From Phycisphaerae bacterium (lineage in GTDB: Bacteria; Planctomycetota; Phycisphaerae; UBA1845; PWPN01), in the NCBI GenBank assembly GCA_026647385.1, contig JAPKGY010000068.1:1-9244 (forward strand): a stretch of 9,244 bases of DNA, written 5' to 3'. Of the stretch, positions 4,875 to 9,244 are shown piece by piece. Made by a program: the position numbers and the translations under genes. The notes under the pieces are model-generated. The model was given only the letters and a program-made list of their open reading frames with translations, was not told where the DNA came from and searched no databases. Position 1 is the first letter of the stretch, and each line of letters opens with the position of its first letter.

Positions 4875-5399
4875 TTGCCAGAACAGCCCATCCGCCTTCT
4901 GGTCCTGGACGTGGACGGCGTGCTCACGGACGGGGCGCTGCTGTTCGACGACGAAGGGCAATGCCATCGTCGATTCCACATCCGCGACGGGCTGGCCATC
5001 GCCATGTGGCGGGCGACGGGTCGGCGAGCCGCGATCCTGACCTCGAAGCGGTCGCGGTCGATCCAGGCCCGGGCAGCCATGCTCGGAATCGACTGGATCG
5101 AGGAGGGCCAGGACGACAAACTTCCCGGGCTGGAGCGCATCCTGGCGGCGGCGGGCGTACCCGCTTCCCACACCGCCTACATGGGCGATGACCTGCTGGA
5201 CCTGGTGGTCATGCGCCGTGTGGGCTACCCGATCGCCGTGGCCGACGCCGCCCCGGAGGTCGCTGAGGCCGCCCGCTTCGTTACCACTCGGCCCGGCGGA
5301 AACGCCGCGGTCCGGGAGGCCGTCGAGCACCTCCTCAAACAGGAGGGCGCCTGGGAGGCAGCCTTGGCGGCCATCGGCGCGAACCGCGGTCGCGGTTAG
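4875..5399 (+). CDS. kdsC: 3-deoxy-D-manno-octulosonate 8-phosphate phosphatase, KdsC-type HAD (174 aa)
   Basis: A cytoplasmic HAD phosphatase that removes phosphate from KDO-8-phosphate, a late step in making KDO for the LPS inner core. Motif I is D-V-D-G-V-L-T-D-G (12-20), with Asp12 as nucleophile and Asp14 as acid/base. Motif II is L-T-S (55-57), motif III Lys82 in D-D-K-L, motif IV G-D-D-L-L-D (104-109). The C-terminal G-G-N-A-A-V-R-E (141-148) matches the KdsC signature that reaches into the neighbouring active site of the tetramer. Length fits KdsC (about 170-190), with no cap domain. Motif II has Ser57 where KdsC usually has Gly. Translation starts at TTG. The next gene is LptC/OstA-like, the same neighbour as in the E. 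coli kdsC-lptC-lptA cluster, which supports KDO over related sugar phosphatases. Confidence 0.9.
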   Translation: MPEQPIRLLVLDVDGVLTDGALLFDDEGQCHRRFHIRDGLAIAMWRATGRRAAILTSKRSRSIQARAAMLGIDWIEEGQDDKLPGLERILAAAGVPASHTAYMGDDLLDLVVMRRVGYPIAVADAAPEVAEAARFVTTRPGGNAAVREAVEHLLKQEGAWEAALAAIGANRGRG

Positions 5400-5443
5400 A
5401 ATCTTGCGGCGAAGGATCGATGCGATTGGCGCCTATGTTTTCC

Positions 5444-5497
5444 CCAAGGGTTCCTCTTTGGTTGCGGACCACCAAAAGGCGGTCCGCCTTGGAATCC
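5444..5497 (+). repeat. Long hairpin between kdsC and the LptC-like gene
   Basis: GCGGACC (5464-5470) pairs perfectly with GGTCCGC (5481-5487); inside, CC-AAAA-GG continues the stem after one mismatch. Outside it GGGTTCC (5448-5454) pairs with GGAATCC (5491-5497) with one G-T wobble, and CCAAGG/CCTTGG (5444-5449 with 5487-5492) is an alternative outer pairing. It fills the middle of the 126-base gap and ends 28 bases before the GTG start. No T-run follows, so it is more likely a processing, stability or translation-control element than a full terminator. Confidence 0.55.
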
Positions 5498-5525
5498 ACC
5501 CGTCAGCCGACCGGAGTATCGAACC

Positions 5526-8500
5526 GTGTTCAGAAAGATCATTCTTGCCATCGCCGCCTTCGCTCTGATCGGGGTGGCCTTCGCGGTTTACGTCCTGCAG
5601 GAGGACGCCAGCCTTCGACCCGCCAAGTCCGACCGGACCGCCCTCCAGCGCGAAAGCTCGACTACCGAGTCGGGCACCCAGCCCGCTCAGCCGACCCTCG
5701 CCTACCAGTCCCGCGGGCAGGCCATCCACATTCCCCCGGGTGAGGCCCCGGAAATCCACGTGTACGACCCGCGGACCGGCGAAGCCCGGATCATCATGCG
5801 GGCCAAGAAGTGGGAGCCCAAGAGCGAAACCGAGTTCATCCTCACCGAACCGTCGGCCCGCGTGTTGCTTCAGGGCGGACAACTCGCCTACGTCCGATCC
5901 GACGGGGCCTTGATCAGAATGCCCGCGGGCGACACGAAAAACGCGGTGCCCAAGAGCGGGACCTTTACGGGCAACGTGGAGATCTTCATCGACCGCACCC
6001 GGCCGGAATGGCGGCGCGAGCACCCCGAACTCGTCGCTCCGGAACTGCACCCGGAGGACATTGTCAAGATCTGGCTGGACGAAGTCAGCTTCGATATGGA
6101 TCTTGCCCGGCTCGAAAGCGACGGCAAGGTCATCGTGCAAAGCGTCCAGGGCTCGCTCGAAGGCGAAGGCCTTGAACTCATGTGGAGCGAGGCCGAGCGC
6201 AAACTGCTCAAGCTGCGAATCGTCCAGGGTAAGAGAGCGGTCATTCGCGGGGCCGCGATCGGCGAATTCAACGCGCTCGGCGAAACCCCCGCCTCGGAGC
6301 CGGCGGAGGAAGAATCCGCGATTGGCACGCCGGAAAGCGAATCCGCCGGGCCAGCCGAGTCCCAGCCGGGCCCGACCATGCTGGCGCAGTCGCCCACCAC
6401 GGCACCCGCGGAAGGCTCGCAGATCGGGTTCATGGATCAAGGTCAACGCCGGCTCAGGCCGGATCGTATCGACACCTACGAGGTCGTCTTCCGCGATAAC
6501 ATCGAGGCTCGGCAGCTCGACGGAGCCAGGACTGTCGGCTCGCTCAAGGCCGATGTCATCACCCTGCTGAGGGACTTCGGCCGAGAAGAGCGGTCGGCCG
6601 TCGAGTACAGCCCGGGCAAGGGTGGTTCTCGCGACGCTCAAAGCCCGACGAGCGCGACCGCCCCCGCCGACCGTAAACGCAAGGATCGCGGCAGTCCGGC
6701 CGACTCCTCCACAATGATCGAACTGACCTGGACCGGCGAAGTGCTGATCGAGCCGCTGGCCTCCGCCACGACCCAGGAAGCATCCGCAGGCGAAAAAAAG
6801 GAAAAGCGGTTTCTCCTGTCCGCCCAGGGCGACCCCGTCGAAATGTTCGACGTCAAACAAGGTCGCCTTACCTGCCGCAGCTTCAAGTATGACGTCGAGG
6901 CTCGGCGGGGTTCGCTCACCGGCACGTCGCGGCAGCCGGTCGTGCTGAACGCCGGGCCGGATCGCCAGGTCATCGTCGAGCAGACGCTGTCCTTCGATCA
7001 GCGCAAGGGCGAAATCCGGATCGACGGGCCGGGGCGGTTGGTGAGCGCCCGGCAAGGCGAATCCGCCTCGGAACCCGCAACCGGTCGCGCGTCGACCACG
7101 GACCACCTGATCGACGCTGAGGGTGAGATGCAAGTCGCCTGGCAGGAATCAGGGGATATTGTCTTCGAACAGTCCGCGAAAACACCGGCGAAGAACGCCG
7201 ACCCGAAACCCGCCCGGCGCACCGCCTACCTCAAGTCCGCCCATTTCAAGGGTAAAGTCGTCGCCGGGCTGGCCGACCAGTCCGTCGCCGCCGACCGCCT
7301 GGACGTTACGTTCCTTCCACCGCCGCCCAAGGCCGCCGACGATCAGGCGAAGGCCGCCAGCCCGCTGCTCTCCAGCGATATCGTGGGCGGGACAAATCCC
7401 GACCATCTGACGGCTGAAGGCCGCGTCCGCATCACCCAGAAGACCATCAAACATCGCAGACCCGACCGCGGCGAACTCTACGACCGCGAGACCATCGAGA
7501 CCGTCTCGTGCGACCGGCTCGATGTCGAGATGACCCGGGACGACACGGGGCGAAGCTATCCGCGCATCGGCAAGGCGGTCGGCCGCGTGTTGGCCCGCCA
7601 GATCGTTCAGCCTCGCCTCGGCGAGTACCGGATCGGTTCGCCGATGGTCCGCGATATACGGGCTTCAGATTCCATCACCATCGAGATGGCCTCGGTGCAG
7701 CGTCTGCCCTCCGATGCCGAAATCCAGCGGCTTCGGGAACAGGCCGCCGTCAAGGGTTACACGCCCGAATCCCCCGAATGGAAGGCGAAGGAGGCCGAGC
7801 TTCGCCGACGCCGCACGCTCGTTCGCAAGCGGCTCACCGCGTCGCGCGGCGTCTTCGTTCGGGATGCCCAGCAAAACCTGAAAGGCCTGGGTTGCGAAAC
7901 GCTCGAATGCACCTTCGACGCCGATCAGAGGATCGACAAGGCCTCGCTCGTCGGCACGGACGACGCACCCGCCTACGTCGAGCAGAGCAACTTCTACATC
8001 CGCAGCCGGAGGATCGGTCTCGACATGGCGACCGAGACCGTGGAGGTCCCCGGCAAGGGCATACTTCGCTTCTACACCGATCAGGACATCGACGGCCGGG
8101 CCCTGGAGGAGAAGACTCCCGTCGTCGTCGACTGGGACAACCAGATGTGGATGCGGGGCAGGGAGAACCTCGGCCTGTTCCAGGGTAACGTACGCGTTAC
8201 CTCCGAGAACAATATCCTGGAGGCCAAGGAGCTGCGGCTGCGCTTCGCGCCGCTTGCCCGGACGAGCGCCCCCGCCGCCACGAAACCCGTCGACGAATGG
8301 GTCGTCGGCCCGCTCCTCGACGTGATGCGATCCCGCGGCGGCCGGCGGGAGTCCGGAACCGTCGCCGCCCAGCGCGACCGCCGACTTGCCCGCGTCGATG
8401 CCTTCGGCGACGTGACCATTCTCTCATCATCGTACACGCCGGCGGACCGGACGATCGGCGGCAAGCTGAGCCGTATCATCATGGATCGCCTGCCCGCCTT

Positions 8501-9244
8501 CCTGCTTCAGACGCCCGTGCACCCCGTCGAGCCGGACAAGAACCTCCTGCTCAGCCGTATTCGGCTCACCGGGCCGCAAGTCCGCATCGACCTGAACGAC
8601 AATCAACTGCTCGTCGAGGGCAAGGGCACCCTGTTGATCGAGGACTACCGGATCCCGCAGCCCCGCGGCACTCGTCGCGGCTCCTCCGATGCCATGATCG
8701 CCTCCGCGATCGTCCCCGGACTCGACAGCCTCGGCCCGAGCCAGACGGCGTTGGCGTGGGACAACTCCATGAGCTTCCTGAGTCGGGACAACATCGCCAC
8801 CTTCGATAACAACGTCAGAATGTGGCACAAGTCCGGCGCGTCGATGGTCCTGCGCGATCAGGTCCAGTCGGCCATCAACCTGGACAAGGCGACGCTCGAA
8901 CGCCTCGGAAGCCGGTCGGCGAGCCTGACCTGCGCGAACCTGGTCGCCCAGTTCCAAACCGAGCGCTCCGCCGGAACGACCGCCGGACCGTCGCCGCTTT
9001 CGCGAGCGACCGGCCTGAAGGGCTTCTGGGCCCGCCGCAACGTCCGCCTGACCGACCGCGAGAACCGCGGCCAACGGATTGCCGAGGGCTCGCTCATCGC
9101 CTACGACAGTACCTCAGGAGAGGCCTCCAGCGCCCAGGCAAAATACGAGGACAAGCTGACCCAGAATATCCGCATGCGCGAGACGGCCTCCCGGGCGATT
9201 GAGACGAACTTGAAGCAGGCGGCCCAGTGGAACCCGACACAAGC
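5526..9244 (+). CDS. Giant LptC/OstA-like LPS-transport protein (at least 1,239 aa, runs off the right edge)
   Basis: The frame is open from GTG 5526 to the window end with no stop. GGAG (5513-5516) lies 9 bases before the GTG. The product begins MFRKIILAIAAFALIGVAFA: a single membrane anchor (about 4-24) with the rest periplasmic. Residues 77-135 (from I-H-V-Y-D-P-R-T-G, through R-A-K-K-W-E, to L-I-R-M) look like the LptC beta-jellyroll start. OstA/LptA-type strand patterns recur: F-T-G-N-V-E-I-F (147-154), 180-235, 318-348, about 430-480, A-E-G-R-V-R-I (630-636), C-D-R-L-D-V (662-667), Q-G-N-V-R-V (886-891), F-G-D-V-T-I (960-965), and R-R-N-V-R-L (1170-1175) followed by a G-S-L-I-A-Y-D-like strand. 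Pro/Ala/Glu/Ser linkers lie at 252-299 and about 363-396, and a charged helical part at 729-772. LptC and LptA are each under 200 aa in E. coli. Its position after kdsC supports an LPS-export role; the family call is by pattern, not alignment. Confidence 0.75.
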   Translation, partial: MFRKIILAIAAFALIGVAFAVYVLQEDASLRPAKSDRTALQRESSTTESGTQPAQPTLAYQSRGQAIHIPPGEAPEIHVYDPRTGEARIIMRAKKWEPKSETEFILTEPSARVLLQGGQLAYVRSDGALIRMPAGDTKNAVPKSGTFTGNVEIFIDRTRPEWRREHPELVAPELHPEDIVKIWLDEVSFDMDLARLESDGKVIVQSVQGSLEGEGLELMWSEAERKLLKLRIVQGKRAVIRGAAIGEFNALGETPASEPAEEESAIGTPESESAGPAESQPGPTMLAQSPTTAPAEGSQIGFMDQGQRRLRPDRIDTYEVVFRDNIEARQLDGARTVGSLKADVITLLRDFGREERSAVEYSPGKGGSRDAQSPTSATAPADRKRKDRGSPADSSTMIELTWTGEVLIEPLASATTQEASAGEKKEKRFLLSAQGDPVEMFDVKQGRLTCRSFKYDVEARRGSLTGTSRQPVVLNAGPDRQVIVEQTLSFDQRKGEIRIDGPGRLVSARQGESASEPATGRASTTDHLIDAEGEMQVAWQESGDIVFEQSAKTPAKNADPKPARRTAYLKSAHFKGKVVAGLADQSVAADRLDVTFLPPPPKAADDQAKAASPLLSSDIVGGTNPDHLTAEGRVRITQKTIKHRRPDRGELYDRETIETVSCDRLDVEMTRDDTGRSYPRIGKAVGRVLARQIVQPRLGEYRIGSPMVRDIRASDSITIEMASVQRLPSDAEIQRLREQAAVKGYTPESPEWKAKEAELRRRRTLVRKRLTASRGVFVRDAQQNLKGLGCETLECTFDADQRIDKASLVGTDDAPAYVEQSNFYIRSRRIGLDMATETVEVPGKGILRFYTDQDIDGRALEEKTPVVVDWDNQMWMRGRENLGLFQGNVRVTSENNILEAKELRLRFAPLARTSAPAATKPVDEWVVGPLLDVMRSRGGRRESGTVAAQRDRRLARVDAFGDVTILSSSYTPADRTIGGKLSRIIMDRLPAFLLQTPVHPVEPDKNLLLSRIRLTGPQVRIDLNDNQLLVEGKGTLLIEDYRIPQPRGTRRGSSDAMIASAIVPGLDSLGPSQTALAWDNSMSFLSRDNIATFDNNVRMWHKSGASMVLRDQVQSAINLDKATLERLGSRSASLTCANLVAQFQTERSAGTTAGPSPLSRATGLKGFWARRNVRLTDRENRGQRIAEGSLIAYDSTSGEASSAQAKYEDKLTQNIRMRETASRAIETNLKQAAQWNPTQ

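Noticed and set aside
5433..7133. A 566-codon open frame on the minus strand opposite the giant gene
   Set aside because: It is a codon-bias shadow: composition is low-information, no RBS or domain is visible, and the plus-strand frame is longer, continuous and shows LptC/OstA patterns.
7508..8188. A 226-codon plus-strand open frame inside the giant gene
   Set aside because: Arg/Pro/Gly-rich out-of-frame shadow with no start signal.
1..9244. CRISPR array or toxin-antitoxin/phage defence system
   Set aside because: No regularly spaced repeats and no cas, nuclease or defence-domain proteins were seen; the genes are housekeeping and envelope functions.

Overview
The window reads as a chromosomal segment of a high-GC, didermic (outer-membrane) bacterium. 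A planctomycete, probably of the Phycisphaerae type, is the best guess. The reasons are a PEP-CTERM protein with an Arg-rich tail, Lys/Arg-poor but Asp/Arg/Pro-rich proteins, a short lipoprotein, a KdsC phosphatase followed by a very large LptC/OstA-like protein, and strong G/C third-position bias. This placement is inference; no 16S or marker tree is available.

Left region (1-1196): the first 12 codons of a minus-strand gene that looks like an IS630-type transposase N-terminus lie at the edge. Next come a rho-independent terminator and a tRNA-Arg(UCU), both on the minus strand, with a sigma70-like promoter. Bases 350-590 hold no convincing gene but are rich in inverted repeats, including a rod-like imperfect palindrome of about 110 bases (477-586). 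A 54-residue lipoprotein follows (706-870), then about 330 bases with two small hairpins and a good promoter.

Middle region (1197-4643): a secreted PEP-CTERM protein (plus strand) converges on a three-gene minus-strand operon. In order of transcription this is an M50 site-2 protease, tryptophanyl-tRNA synthetase (trpS) and a Tat/lipobox metallophosphoesterase. The two convergent units are separated by a strong hairpin that covers the phosphoesterase stop codon.

Right region (4644-9244): a divergent intergenic region leads to kdsC (KDO-8-phosphate phosphatase, TTG start) and then to an uninterrupted reading frame from GTG 5526 that runs off the right edge. That frame encodes at least 1,239 residues: an N-terminal membrane anchor, an LptC-like segment, and many OstA/LptA-like beta-jellyroll-type stretches joined by low-complexity linkers. 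In Proteobacteria kdsC is followed by lptC (about 190 aa) and lptA (about 185 aa). Here one giant protein sits in that slot, so it is a candidate for a single-chain LPS-transport bridge or an outsized LptC. KDO synthesis and LPS export would thus be encoded together, and this is the most interesting part of the window.
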